Assembly: GCF_042655385.1 (NCBI RefSeq)
Contig: NZ_JBHSMA010000001.1
Span: 372,001 to 436,000 of the forward strand
Source of the DNA: Larkinella bovis
GTDB taxonomy: Bacteria > Bacteroidota > Bacteroidia > Cytophagales > Spirosomataceae
Length of the DNA stretch: 64,000 nucleotides
Direction of reading: 5' to 3'
Both the position numbers and the translations under genes were made by a program. A model generated the notes under the pieces. That model did not search any database, was not told the DNA's origin, and saw only the letters and a list, made by a program, of their open reading frames with translations. Positions within the stretch are counted from its first letter, which is position 1. Each line of letters begins with the position of its first letter. Of the stretch, positions 50,956 through 58,066 are shown piece by piece.

Positions 50956-51072
50956 TTACTCTTCATCTTCCCCAATAATGCGTTCCCGTTTCTGGAACCC
51001 CTCACTGAATCCCAGAAAATAGGCCGCATAGATTAAGGCCAGCACCACACAAAAAGCTATACTTTGTCCCAT
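50956..51072 (-). CDS. Very small membrane protein
   Basis: A 38-residue frame (MGQSIAFCVVLALIYAAYFL, then GFSEGFQKRERIIGEDEE) in an otherwise empty gap between the MazG-like and GemA-like genes. It has one transmembrane helix with an acidic cytoplasmic tail. The intact frame, composition and operon placement support it; function unknown. Confidence 0.55.
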   Translation of the reverse strand: MGQSIAFCVVLALIYAAYFLGFSEGFQKRERIIGEDEE

Positions 51073-51081
51073 GTTTTAGTT

Positions 51082-51099
51082 GTTTAAAAGCCGTTTAAA
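51082..51099. repeat. Dispersed TTTAAA dyad, at the GemA-like gene end
   Basis: GTTTAAAAGCCGTTTAAA overlaps the stop codon of the GemA-like gene. Confidence 0.55.
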
Positions 51100-51497
51100 A
51101 GTTCGTTAAGCATCTTTTTTGTTTCTGAATCCCGCCAGCGTTCCAGCGACGTGACGGCATTCCGTAGCTGCTCATATTTCAGCATGTGCAGGGGCGCTTT
51201 GAATTTGCTGGTCAGGAACTTGTTCAGGGCATCCCAATGACGCTGAGTCATATCCGGGACGGCGAAAATGTCCTTGGCGATGTTGATGATCTTGCTCCGC
51301 ATCCGTTTGATGCTGGCTTGGTTTTCGCCCTCCAGATGGTCAATGAGAGCCGCCATTTCGTCAATGGTCATTTTCGAACTGGACGTTTCGCGCCCACCCG
51401 TGAACGCCTTAACGAGTTCCTGCTTTTCCTCTTTTTCGATTTTCCGCAGGCTAATCAGCGTGTGGAATCGACTGTTTTGATTGACTGTCCGTTGCAT
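51084..51497 (-). CDS. GemA-like (Mu gp16 / DUF1018) protein
   Basis: A 137-residue protein whose layout fits the GemA/DUF1018 family: RKIEKEEKQELVKAFTGGRE, TSSSKMTIDEMAALIDHLEG, RMRSKIINIAKDIFAV, WDALNKFLTSKFKAPLHM, and a closing LRNAVTSLERW. In Mu, GemA modulates host gene expression and topology. Motif match is partial; the position downstream of the transposition genes agrees. Confidence 0.68.
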   Translation of the reverse strand: MQRTVNQNSRFHTLISLRKIEKEEKQELVKAFTGGRETSSSKMTIDEMAALIDHLEGENQASIKRMRSKIINIAKDIFAVPDMTQRHWDALNKFLTSKFKAPLHMLKYEQLRNAVTSLERWRDSETKKMLNELLNGF

Positions 51498-51684
51498 AAG
51501 TTCGGTACCATTGGTTTTTTAAGTGCGCTGCCCGGAATGCCTCGGCTTCGTCAGGCGTCGAAAACCGTTTGGCTTTCGTTTCGTCGTCCGTCATGATCGG
51601 CCTGCCATCAAAGGCGACGTACTTGAGAAAAATGTTCACCATGACTTTGTAATACTTCACATCTTGGAGCAGGTATCTGGGCAT
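51451..51684 (-). CDS. Small hypothetical phage protein
   Basis: A 77-residue protein (YKVMVNIFLKYVAFDGRPIM, DDETKAKRFSTPDEAEAF). The KAKRFSTPDEAEAFRAAH segment is a recurrent helix in small phage proteins. It overlaps the GemA-like gene by 47 bases. Function unknown. Confidence 0.5.
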   Translation of the reverse strand: MPRYLLQDVKYYKVMVNIFLKYVAFDGRPIMTDDETKAKRFSTPDEAEAFRAAHLKNQWYRTYATDSQSKQSIPHAD

Positions 51685-51721
51685 AGTTGAGCAGGATGTG
51701 TGGCCGGTTTCCCGGCCACGG

Positions 51722-52009
51722 TTACGTTAATGGGGTAATGACCGGCAGCACCTCCGAAAACACGACCTCGAAGGTTTTACCAGAAGGGAAAATGCCCTGA
51801 GCTTCGTCCGTGTCGATGTGCAATTCCACAAGGCCAACCGGGGAGCCTTTTGTCCACGCTTTGTTTACGCCATCCAGATCATCAATGGCGTTGAGCCGAA
51901 CAACCTGACCACCCGGATAATTCGAGACATGCGAGACATTGAAACGCACCTTCAGGGACGCTGTTTTAGCCACCTTTGCGGCTGGTGGAGTGCCTTCTTT
52001 TTTTGCCAT
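51722..52009 (-). CDS. Hypothetical phage protein
   Basis: A 95-residue protein with a basic Ala/Lys N-terminus (MAKKEGTPPAAKVAKTASLK) and a beta-rich remainder (LVELHIDTDEAQGIFPSGKT, FEVVFSEVLPV). No family recognised. It is the first gene after the structured element at 52042-52086, so its translation might be affected by that RNA. Confidence 0.6.
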   Translation of the reverse strand: MAKKEGTPPAAKVAKTASLKVRFNVSHVSNYPGGQVVRLNAIDDLDGVNKAWTKGSPVGLVELHIDTDEAQGIFPSGKTFEVVFSEVLPVITPLT

Positions 52010-52041
52010 TTTATGAGCGTTTAAACTGGCACTGTTGCCAT

Positions 52042-52086
52042 TGCGACCGGGCGGGGAATCGGACCCCGCTACGCGCCTGCCCGGTC
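52042..52086 (-). ncRNA. tRNA-like acceptor/T-arm minihelix
   Basis: On the minus strand a 7-bp stem GACCGGG/CCCGGTC stacks on a 5-bp stem CGGGG/CCCCG closing a 7-nt loop TCCGATT, which is close to the canonical T-loop TTCRANN. The 3' strand continues G-CA. Only 11 bases (CAGGCGCGTAG) replace the D and anticodon arms, so this is not a full tRNA. It is either a tRNA-like RNA element, a relic, or a chance hairpin in the 83-base gap between two middle genes. Confidence 0.45.
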
Positions 52087-52092
52087 AAACCA

Positions 52093-52527
52093 TCAAAGAG
52101 TCAGGGGCTTGACATCAAATCGTGCTTCCTGCACACACTTTACACCCTGTCCGGCCAGAGCAGCCAGAATAAGCGCATCCTGGCGCTCGATGTGGCTTTT
52201 AATCCTGGGTAGATTCACATCAAGTATTCGGAAATCAGCCGCCAGGAGCTTTGCCAGTGCCGCGCGTTCGACCGGCACCAAGGGCTTTTGATTGGCCGCG
52301 TAGATCAATTTGGGGGGATTCATTACCACCTTGACCAGTCCGGCAGTTGGTACCAACAACGTTCCATTGTCGAACCGATTACCCTTGGCAAGCATGTCGC
52401 ATTCCGTATCAATTTGCGCTTTGAGGGCCTCTGCCTGTTCGGCCAATCGGGCAATTTGTTTCTTGATCGACAGGTAGTTAGTGATGTTTTCGGTCAGCTT
52501 ACGGCTGAATTTTGGGGTTGTTTTCAT
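52093..52527 (-). CDS. Hypothetical phage protein with N-terminal coiled coil
   Basis: A 144-residue protein. The first 50 residues (TNYLSIKKQIARLAEQAEAL) form a likely coiled coil, followed by an alpha/beta part (GLVKVVMNPPKLIYAANQKP, DVNLPRIKSHIERQDA). The place, after the transposition genes, is where Mu carries its Gam end-protection protein, but the match is not strong enough to assign it. It overlaps the upstream gene by 4 bases. Confidence 0.6.
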   Translation of the reverse strand: MKTTPKFSRKLTENITNYLSIKKQIARLAEQAEALKAQIDTECDMLAKGNRFDNGTLLVPTAGLVKVVMNPPKLIYAANQKPLVPVERAALAKLLAADFRILDVNLPRIKSHIERQDALILAALAGQGVKCVQEARFDVKPLTL

Positions 52528-52871
52528 ATGATTGTTGGGGTTTCGATGTATGACTTGAAATTGATAAGTTGCTGAACCGTTTTCAGTTGGAAGCCCAAGG
52601 CTCCGTGCTTGCCCTCATACCGGATTTGCTTGCTGGTCTCGACCATTTTCCCGTCCTGCATTCCATACTGGCGGGAAACATCCATCAGGATATAGGGGCC
52701 ATCCGGCATGGATTTATTCGAATTCAGGGAGGTGCCAGGATGGACGAAAATGTCATGCCTGGTAATCCGTTTGCGGTCGTACTTGCCGGTTTCGCGGTTG
52801 ATTTTTTCGTCAATCCAGACGTACTGGTAAGGCACGAAGCCAGCCTCTTGGATGTCTTGCTCAGTAATCAT
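52524..52871 (-). CDS. Hypothetical phage protein
   Basis: A 115-residue soluble protein (GFVPYQYVWIDEKINRETG, KRITRHDIFVHPGTS, GPYILMDVSRQYGMQDGK), apparently a small beta-rich domain. No family recognised. It is coupled by short overlaps to both neighbours in the middle operon. Confidence 0.6.
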   Translation of the reverse strand: MITEQDIQEAGFVPYQYVWIDEKINRETGKYDRKRITRHDIFVHPGTSLNSNKSMPDGPYILMDVSRQYGMQDGKMVETSKQIRYEGKHGALGFQLKTVQQLINFKSYIETPTII

Positions 52872-53196
52872 AGGTCAGGTTGATTTGGGCTTCCGGGATG
52901 CTCAGGTTGCGTAGCTCTTTCAGTCGGGCAATGCACCGGCTTAACCTCGCGGCCCGGTCAGGCCAGTCCAGATACAAAGTGTTTGCGGAGTCGTTATAGG
53001 AGTCGTACACTGTAACTGCATCGGACTCATCTGAAACACCCTTAAATAGCATCACCCGCACATGAATGCTCTTTACCGAGCCGTCATAATTGTAGCTGGT
53101 TGCGAACTTGCCCAGGGCGTCGATCTGGAGACAGAGCGAGTAGATTTCCGCTACTTTGTCCAGAATATTTGCCGGGTATTGGTTTTGCTTTTTCAT
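52861..53196 (-). CDS. Hypothetical phage protein
   Basis: A 111-residue protein (YPANILDKVAEIYSLCLQID, SVKSIHVRVMLFKGV, RLSRCIARLKELRNLS), mixed alpha/beta, translationally coupled (4-base overlap) to the MuB-like gene. Proteins in this position in Mu are small accessory factors of replication; no function can be assigned. Confidence 0.6.
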   Translation of the reverse strand: MKKQNQYPANILDKVAEIYSLCLQIDALGKFATSYNYDGSVKSIHVRVMLFKGVSDESDAVTVYDSYNDSANTLYLDWPDRAARLSRCIARLKELRNLSIPEAQINLTYDY

Positions 53197-54161
53197 GCGG
53201 CAACGGCCTCCAGTCCGTTCAGCATCATTATATCACGAGACTGTTGTTTTTGGACCCGCTTTACGATCCGCTCAACACGGCGCAAATCAACCACAACCTC
53301 TATGTACCGGCCACCAATTTGCTTCTGCTCAGTTTCCAGTTCGTTCCAGATTTCATTCGCCTTTGCCTTGTCGATCCCATTGGCAGAGCAGATATTAACC
53401 ACATCGGTTTTTGTAGTCCCAACCAGGTGAACGAACGACCGGCCCAGGCGGGAATCTACCTCATCATAGCCCTTTTTGGCGTACCGAACACCCCGCTTAA
53501 TCTGCCGTTCCAAATTTTCCGTTCCGGCGATGACAAGCCCTATTTCTCCTTTCAATTCGTTGTATAAGGGCACAATGAATGTCAGGGCTTCAGGCCGTAA
53601 TTTGTCCGCTTCATCAAGGATCAATAGGGGGCGCTTCGTTGCCACCATCGTTTTGAGGAAGCTGACAATCTTTTCAAAAAGCTGATCCGTCCGAAAGTGG
53701 TACATGCCGAACTTGGGCATTTGAACACCGAGAGCTTCGGCCAGTTTTACAAAAAAGTTGTGCCGCGTCCAATCCCGACACTCGAAAACAATCACGCTGT
53801 TGTTGGCGTCCTGGGCTTTATAGGCTGCAATACTGGAAGACTTGCCCGAACCTGCTTTATCAGAGATTGCGATGAACAGACAATCGTTTTGGGCATCTGA
53901 TAGTACCTGTTTAACGATCTTGCTGTTTGTAGTCTCCACATAAACCCATTCAGTTTGAGTAATTTTGTAAGCCAATTTCCCGGCAACCTTGGCCCACATA
54001 GTGTCAGAAACGAGGTTCCATCGGCCCGGCTCCATCATGTTTTTGGAGATCGTAGCCACGTTAGCCCCGGTTTTGGCTGCTACTTTTTGCCAAGTGCCAA
54101 GAACGCCGTACTCCCGTAGTAGCAGGTCGGCAATGTTTTTGCGGTGTAAATCGGTAATCAT
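53193..54161 (-). CDS. MuB-like AAA+ ATPase (transposition target activator)
   Basis: A 322-residue protein. An N-terminal helix-turn-helix (about 1-60: GTWQKVAAKTGANVATISKN) is followed by an AAA ATPase with Walker A ISDKAGSGKSSSIAAY, Walker B LLILDEADKLRP and sensor-like VIAGTENLE. The C-terminus has a basic helix (RRVERIVKRVQKQ). MuB-family ATPases coat target DNA, activate the transposase and protect the phage from self-insertion. It lies downstream of the transposase with one small gene between. Confidence 0.9.
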   Translation of the reverse strand: MITDLHRKNIADLLLREYGVLGTWQKVAAKTGANVATISKNMMEPGRWNLVSDTMWAKVAGKLAYKITQTEWVYVETTNSKIVKQVLSDAQNDCLFIAISDKAGSGKSSSIAAYKAQDANNSVIVFECRDWTRHNFFVKLAEALGVQMPKFGMYHFRTDQLFEKIVSFLKTMVATKRPLLILDEADKLRPEALTFIVPLYNELKGEIGLVIAGTENLERQIKRGVRYAKKGYDEVDSRLGRSFVHLVGTTKTDVVNICSANGIDKAKANEIWNELETEQKQIGGRYIEVVVDLRRVERIVKRVQKQQSRDIMMLNGLEAVAA

Positions 54162-54185
54162 ATGGTTATTTTGGTTAGTATGCTC

Positions 54186-54204
54186 GTTTAAACGCCATTT
54201 AAAT
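54186..54204. repeat. Dispersed TTTAAA dyad, upstream of the MuB-like gene
   Basis: GTTTAAACGCCATTTAAAT lies in the 45-base gap between the MuB-like gene and the small gene upstream of it. Confidence 0.6.
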
Positions 54205-54206
54205 GG

Positions 54207-54464
54207 CTACCGGGTGAAGAATTCAGCCGTCAGAATAGCCCCGATTTCATCGGCAATTCGAGAAAAAAGCCGTACATCTTCACCCAGATAAAGTCTTGCT
54301 GAACTGGGCAGTTTTTCCGTTGCTATTCGCTCATTCAGGAGGTCAAGCCACATTAAGGTTAAATCCTGAAAGTCGCGGAGCCGGTCGATGTCAACCTCCT
54401 GGAAAGAGCCATTAAAATGGCGTGTCATAACATCGACCATTGAAAAGCCGTATTCTACATTCAT
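54207..54464 (-). CDS. Small hypothetical phage protein between transposase and ATPase
   Basis: An 85-residue mostly helical, acidic protein (MNVEYGFSMVDVMTRHFNG, DRLRDFQDLTLMWLDLLNER). It lies 15 bases after the transposase stop and is followed by a TTTAAA dyad. Not recognised; by position it may assist transposition. Confidence 0.6.
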   Translation of the reverse strand: MNVEYGFSMVDVMTRHFNGSFQEVDIDRLRDFQDLTLMWLDLLNERIATEKLPSSARLYLGEDVRLFSRIADEIGAILTAEFFTR

Positions 54465-54479
54465 GACTATAATTGGTTT

Positions 54480-56573
54480 TTAGTACTGATTTTGAGCGTA
54501 TTTCGATGCGTCAATTTCTATTTCCTCGGTCTTTAAGGCTTTCGGCTTTGGTCCGGCTGTTTTTGCCCCCATCTGGGTGTATAGAATTTTGGTAGCCTGG
54601 CTTTCTGCTTCGATCTGCTCTTCCTTGGAAGCGCGTCCGGCCAATAGGAATGTTATGTCTCGTGTATCTTCCAGTATCTCGCTTAAATCAGCCTGCTTTT
54701 CCTTCTCAAATCGTTTGATCTGAGCCTGTTTAGCAGCCAAATGATCATGATTACCGTCAGGGCCGTAGAGCGTTACCTTGCTCGTTTCCTTGAGTTCGGT
54801 AATGAAAACATCCGATTCCGGCACGAAAAGCATAATCTGACTCAGATCGGTTTCGTCGTAGCGGACGGAAATCTTCTTTTTCGAGTAACTGTACAGTAGT
54901 TTGTGGTCGAAAATCTGATAGATATGGTCTTGCTTATGGACCGTGATCAATATCTGATTCCGGGAAATAGTGACCACTTTTTCAAGCCAGAACAGGGCAG
55001 CTTCATCCCATAACTCTAACCCATATACGTGGGGCTTTTCTGATTGCTCGTGGAGTTGCGACGGTGATAGTTTCAGATCAGGATGCTTTTTGCTGTAGTA
55101 GCCAACGCGGGTCTGGTTGTAAGAGTCCACACACTGCCAGGCTTCCTGCCATGCCTGGTCAAAATCGAACCCTTCCGCTCTCGCTTCTTTGCGCAGTTTA
55201 TCAAGATACGCTGGTGCGCGGTGGGCGTAATCACGAGTTGAGCGGATACCCTGGCCGTAATAGTATTTACTCTGAGACTCAAACACGGTTTGCAGCGTAT
55301 CGAACCACCGTTCCAATGCTGCTTTACCAGTTGCTTTGTGAGTGCAAACCAATTTCACCCCCTTGGCCTCCATTTTGCCCAGAACGATTTGCATTTCATC
55401 GGACATATGGCCCGGAAACCGGTCATGAACGAGCGTATGCGGCAGGTAGCCGGTTACACGCGCGGCCATGCGGAGCGCGTTGATGTAGGTCCATCGGTTT
55501 TCCGTTACCCCAAAATCAACCCCAACGATATAGCCCGAATAAACGTCCCGAATTGCGACAATGAACAGGAATTGGGTACTTTTCCCATCGGGTGTTTTAT
55601 GCTCGATGAAATTGAATCTTGTTGCGTCGATCTGCCAGCAGTCACCCGCGTACATGGCCCTATTTACTGAAATATAATGCTGGTATATGGCTGCTTTTCC
55701 GCCCTCGTGACCCCATCGACCCGTTGTCAATTGCTGGATTTTGGGTTCACAGAGCAACTGAGAAACCCAACTCTCCGAAGGAGCCTTTTTGCCGGTAATC
55801 TGGCACACCTGGGCGATTTTCCGCGCGATGTCACGAGCCGTCCAGTTCCGGTTATCCATCCGGGCTTGAACCACCCAGGAGAGCAATTCACGGTCATTTG
55901 AGAATTTATCCCGATTATCGTTACCCTGGCGTGGGAGTCTGATTACTTCCGTAATGGGAAGGGGGTTATTCTCGCGCGGCTTTCCTGTCTCTTTTCGACC
56001 AAAAAACCGTTGCATGACTGCCTCTTTCAGACGTATACCAGACTTCGGTAGGTACTGACAACCTTTTGGAAAATAGAAATCATACTCAGAATCAAGCCAC
56101 GCCACCGCTTTCTCAATCGGGCCGTAATCCCTCCAGTCCAAACCCTCATAATAGGCACCAATTGTCTCAATGACTGCCGCAGCCCTGGCAAGGCTCTGAA
56201 TCGTCATTTTCCTTTGCCGATCAGAACCAGAAGTAACCTTATAAAGCCCCGTGTATCGAAGGTATTCACTCTTACAAGCCTGTTCAAGTAACTCTTCTAA
56301 GCTGTACCGTTCGCTCAAAAGCACCTGCGTTTTTTGTGAGTAAAATTCTTCAGGTTCTAATCCTTTACAAATCGCCTGACGGACGATCAATTTGTATTTA
56401 TCTGCCAGACTTTCGTAGCGTATTAATCGACGGCGACGATCATCAGGATCAGGGATGTATTGCCAGTTTTTAGCCCCCCTGCTGATACCCATTTTGACCG
56501 TAATGTCAAGAATGCCACAGCGTTCGGTAAGCTCCCCAAACTCCACATACCATATATCCGCCACTTTTTTCAT
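54480..56573 (-). CDS. Mu-like DDE transposase (MuA family)
   Basis: A 697-residue recombinase. The N-terminal region holds Mu-type HTH DNA-binding domains (about 1-60 WYVEFGELTERCGI, 225-280 WTARDIARKIAQVCQ). The rve catalytic core carries Asp316 in DCWQIDATRF, Asp384 in LVHDRFPGHMSD and Glu421 in KAALERWFDTL, the DDE triad. A C-terminal beta-barrel and a Lys/Glu-rich tail follow, as in MuA, where the tail contacts MuB and ClpX. It overlaps the small HTH gene by 4 bases. It integrates the phage and replicates it by transposition. Confidence 0.93.
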   Translation of the reverse strand: MKKVADIWYVEFGELTERCGILDITVKMGISRGAKNWQYIPDPDDRRRRLIRYESLADKYKLIVRQAICKGLEPEEFYSQKTQVLLSERYSLEELLEQACKSEYLRYTGLYKVTSGSDRQRKMTIQSLARAAAVIETIGAYYEGLDWRDYGPIEKAVAWLDSEYDFYFPKGCQYLPKSGIRLKEAVMQRFFGRKETGKPRENNPLPITEVIRLPRQGNDNRDKFSNDRELLSWVVQARMDNRNWTARDIARKIAQVCQITGKKAPSESWVSQLLCEPKIQQLTTGRWGHEGGKAAIYQHYISVNRAMYAGDCWQIDATRFNFIEHKTPDGKSTQFLFIVAIRDVYSGYIVGVDFGVTENRWTYINALRMAARVTGYLPHTLVHDRFPGHMSDEMQIVLGKMEAKGVKLVCTHKATGKAALERWFDTLQTVFESQSKYYYGQGIRSTRDYAHRAPAYLDKLRKEARAEGFDFDQAWQEAWQCVDSYNQTRVGYYSKKHPDLKLSPSQLHEQSEKPHVYGLELWDEAALFWLEKVVTISRNQILITVHKQDHIYQIFDHKLLYSYSKKKISVRYDETDLSQIMLFVPESDVFITELKETSKVTLYGPDGNHDHLAAKQAQIKRFEKEKQADLSEILEDTRDITFLLAGRASKEEQIEAESQATKILYTQMGAKTAGPKPKALKTEEIEIDASKYAQNQY

Positions 56574-56764
56574 GGTGTTACAAGACCGAGGTCAATATTG
56601 GATTTAGCTACTTTTTCTGCTGCCTTAATTACCGCTTCAAACCTTGCCGAAGTAGGCCGGTCCATTAGCTTTTTGGCGTAGTTTCTGGACACTCCAACCA
56701 TCTTCCCTATCCGGGCATAATCGCCGTTGCATAAGCAGCTCTTGATTTCTTCTACCGTCTTCAT
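56570..56764 (-). CDS. Small HTH regulator, Ner-like position
   Basis: A 64-residue protein (MKTVEEIKSCLCNGDYARIG, KMVGVSRNYAKKLMDRPTSA) consisting of one helix-turn-helix. It is the first gene of the leftward early operon and overlaps the transposase start, like Mu ner or a Cro-type protein that tunes the early promoter and the repressor gene. It diverges from the repressor. Confidence 0.78.
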   Translation of the reverse strand: MKTVEEIKSCLCNGDYARIGKMVGVSRNYAKKLMDRPTSARFEAVIKAAEKVAKSNIDLGLVTP

Positions 56765-56790
56765 TTAACTTGTCCCCGAATGATGACAGG

Positions 56791-56814
56791 ACGAATATCC
56801 CATTAATTATGGGA
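56791..56814. promoter_or_regulatory. Repressor operator between the divergent early and repressor genes
   Basis: TCCCAT-TAATT-ATGGGA (56798-56814) is a 6-bp-arm dyad, preceded by ACGAATA. A near copy, including the ACGAAT prefix, lies inside the repressor gene at 57022-57046. Confidence 0.65.
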
Positions 56815-56826
56815 AATCCAAAATAA

Positions 56827-57246
56827 ATGGACACATTTTTTGCAGCCAATCTGAAATTTTTACGAAAAAGGAAGGGAGTCAGTCAGGAACAAATCGCTGT
56901 ACTGATTGACAAGAAGAACTCTGCAATAGGGAGTTATGAAAACGGAATTTCCTACCCTCCGGTCGAAAATCTGGTGACTTTGGCAGATTATTTCGAAGTC
57001 TCACTTGACGAACTCCTTTTGACGAATCTCTCCATTAATTATGGGGAAGGTCAGCCGGATGTCAGGGTCAATTCCAACATTAAGCAGAAAGGGAAGGGGG
57101 CAAAACATACGGCGTCTGTAGTAACCGGCTATGGAAATCCTATGAATAGCTCAGAATGCGAAAAATTATTACAGGCAAAAGATGATATTATTGCAGCGCA
57201 GCAAGAGACGATCAACCTCTACAAAAAAATGCTCGCAGAAAAATAG
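56827..57246 (+). CDS. XRE family phage repressor (CI-like)
   Basis: A 139-residue regulator. The N-terminal XRE HTH reads NLKFLRKRKGVSQEQIAVLI, then IGSYENGISYPP and LVTLADYFEVSLDELLL. The C-terminal part is a basic linker and a helix (LLQAKDDIIAAQQETINLYK) that looks like a coiled-coil oligomerisation element instead of a LexA-type protease. It diverges from the early operon and has a dyad operator in its own promoter region and another inside its coding sequence. Likely the lysogeny repressor. Confidence 0.85.
   Translation: MDTFFAANLKFLRKRKGVSQEQIAVLIDKKNSAIGSYENGISYPPVENLVTLADYFEVSLDELLLTNLSINYGEGQPDVRVNSNIKQKGKGAKHTASVVTGYGNPMNSSECEKLLQAKDDIIAAQQETINLYKKMLAEK
57022..57046. promoter_or_regulatory. 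Second operator copy inside the repressor gene
   Basis: ACGAATCTCTCCATTAATTA followed by TGGGG matches the intergenic operator with one substitution and one inserted base over about 24 bases, although it codes for NLSINYGE here. Confidence 0.55.
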
Positions 57247-57264
57247 GATTTTCTTAATTCGGGA

Positions 57265-57325
57265 TGTATACCTTTTTGTATACCTAAATGTATACCTATT
57301 GCCAAATGTAAAAAATAGGTATACA
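57265..57325. promoter_or_regulatory. TGTATACCT iteron array
   Basis: TGTATACCT occurs three times at exactly 12-bp spacing (57265, 57277, 57289), with an inverted copy AGGTATACA at 57317-57325, directly before a -7 box. The related AGGTATACC lies at the far phage end (22521-22529). Probably binding sites of a phage regulator or the transposase (enhancer-like). Confidence 0.65.
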
Positions 57326-57333
57326 TATATTTG
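57326..57333 (+). promoter_or_regulatory. -7 promoter box of the cargo operon
   Basis: TATATTTG matches TAnnTTTG exactly; a TTG at 57299-57301 lies 24 bases upstream, between the iterons. Transcription would start before the gene at 57397. Confidence 0.45.
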
Positions 57334-57396
57334 GATATGACTAAGTGTTTTCACTAGGTTTGTTTAGTCTATTTATTCGACACTTATGTGAGACAC

Positions 57397-57588
57397 ATGA
57401 ATCAACAATTACCAATTCATCTTAATGTGAATGTACATCAGCAGCACGAGCAGATTGATCCGCAGAGCCAGGAGTTGATCAAAGCCATTAAGGAAAACAC
57501 CCGCGTATTGAAGGATTTAAAAAAACTGATGAAAAGAAATCTTAACGATCACCCATTTACCATTCAAAAAGTATCAAAATCCTTATAG
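57397..57588 (+). CDS. Small hypothetical phage protein near the immunity region
   Basis: A 63-residue protein (MNQQLPIHLNVNVHQQHEQI, then LIKAIKENTRVLKDLKKLMK), with a Gln/His-rich start and a basic helix. The ATG is preferred over a GTG three codons upstream. It is the first gene of a two-gene unit under the iteron-covered promoter, 9 bases before the PH-domain gene. Unknown function. Confidence 0.55.
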   Translation: MNQQLPIHLNVNVHQQHEQIDPQSQELIKAIKENTRVLKDLKKLMKRNLNDHPFTIQKVSKSL

Positions 57589-57597
57589 CATTAGTTT

Positions 57598-57978
57598 ATG
57601 GGCCTTTTTTCCGCATTTATGGGTAACGCTGGCGTTGCCTCACCTGATGAATTACAAAACGAGTATGGTAAGTTATTAGCCGACAATGAGCATATCGAGG
57701 TTGGATTCAAATTGATTAGGGATGTTTTCCTATTCACCAACAAACGGATGATATTGATCGACAAACAGGGACTCACCGGCAAGAAGATCGACTATAGGTC
57801 AATTTTATACAAGAGCATTTCACGATTCAGTATTGAAACCGCTGGACACTTCGATTTAGATGCTGAACTGAAGATTTGGATTTCCAGTGAGATCATTCCG
57901 AGCATTTCGAAGAAGTTTAACAAGGATGTCAATGTTTATGACCTGCAAAGGGTGCTGGCAAATCACGTTTTAAACTAA
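57598..57978 (+). CDS. Bacterial PH-domain protein (bPH/DUF1696-like)
   Basis: A 126-residue protein matching the bacterial pleckstrin-homology fold: KLLADNEHIEVGFKLIRDVF, LFTNKRMILIDKQGLTGKKI, DYRSILYKSISRFSIETAGH and a C-terminal helix SISKKFNKDVNVYDLQRVL. Such domains form ring oligomers of unknown role in bacteria. Here it is the outermost cargo gene of the phage immunity end, so lysogenic conversion or exclusion is possible, but that is inference only. Confidence 0.8.
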   Translation: MGLFSAFMGNAGVASPDELQNEYGKLLADNEHIEVGFKLIRDVFLFTNKRMILIDKQGLTGKKIDYRSILYKSISRFSIETAGHFDLDAELKIWISSEIIPSISKKFNKDVNVYDLQRVLANHVLN

Positions 57979-57985
57979 CTTAAAC
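57968..57985. repeat. Dispersed TTTAAA dyad, at the cargo operon end
   Basis: TTTTAAACTAACTTAAAC overlaps the PH-domain gene stop codon, just before its terminator. Confidence 0.55.
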
Positions 57986-57995
57986 GCTTATTAAA

Positions 57996-58025
57996 AATCC
58001 CTGCACTCAATAGGGTGCAGGGATT
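57996..58025 (+). terminator. Terminator after the PH-domain gene
   Basis: AATCCCTGCAC and GTGCAGGGATT form a perfect 11-bp stem with an 8-nt loop, preceded by A-rich sequence. No long T run follows on the + strand. Confidence 0.7.
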
Positions 58026-58066
58026 CAGTACCCACCGTAACTTGTACATTGTGAGCCACTAAGGTA

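Noticed and set aside
52045..52086. A complete tRNA gene
   Set aside because: Acceptor and T arms are convincing, but there is room for neither a D arm nor an anticodon arm; listed only as a tRNA-like element.
52093..52527. Assignment as a Mu Gam end-protection protein
   Set aside because: Position and coiled coil agree, but no Gam-specific motif is visible, so it stays hypothetical.
57169..57354. A minus-strand frame with repeated RYT residues
   Set aside because: The repeats are simply the translation of the TGTATACCT iterons, and the frame overlaps the repressor gene end.
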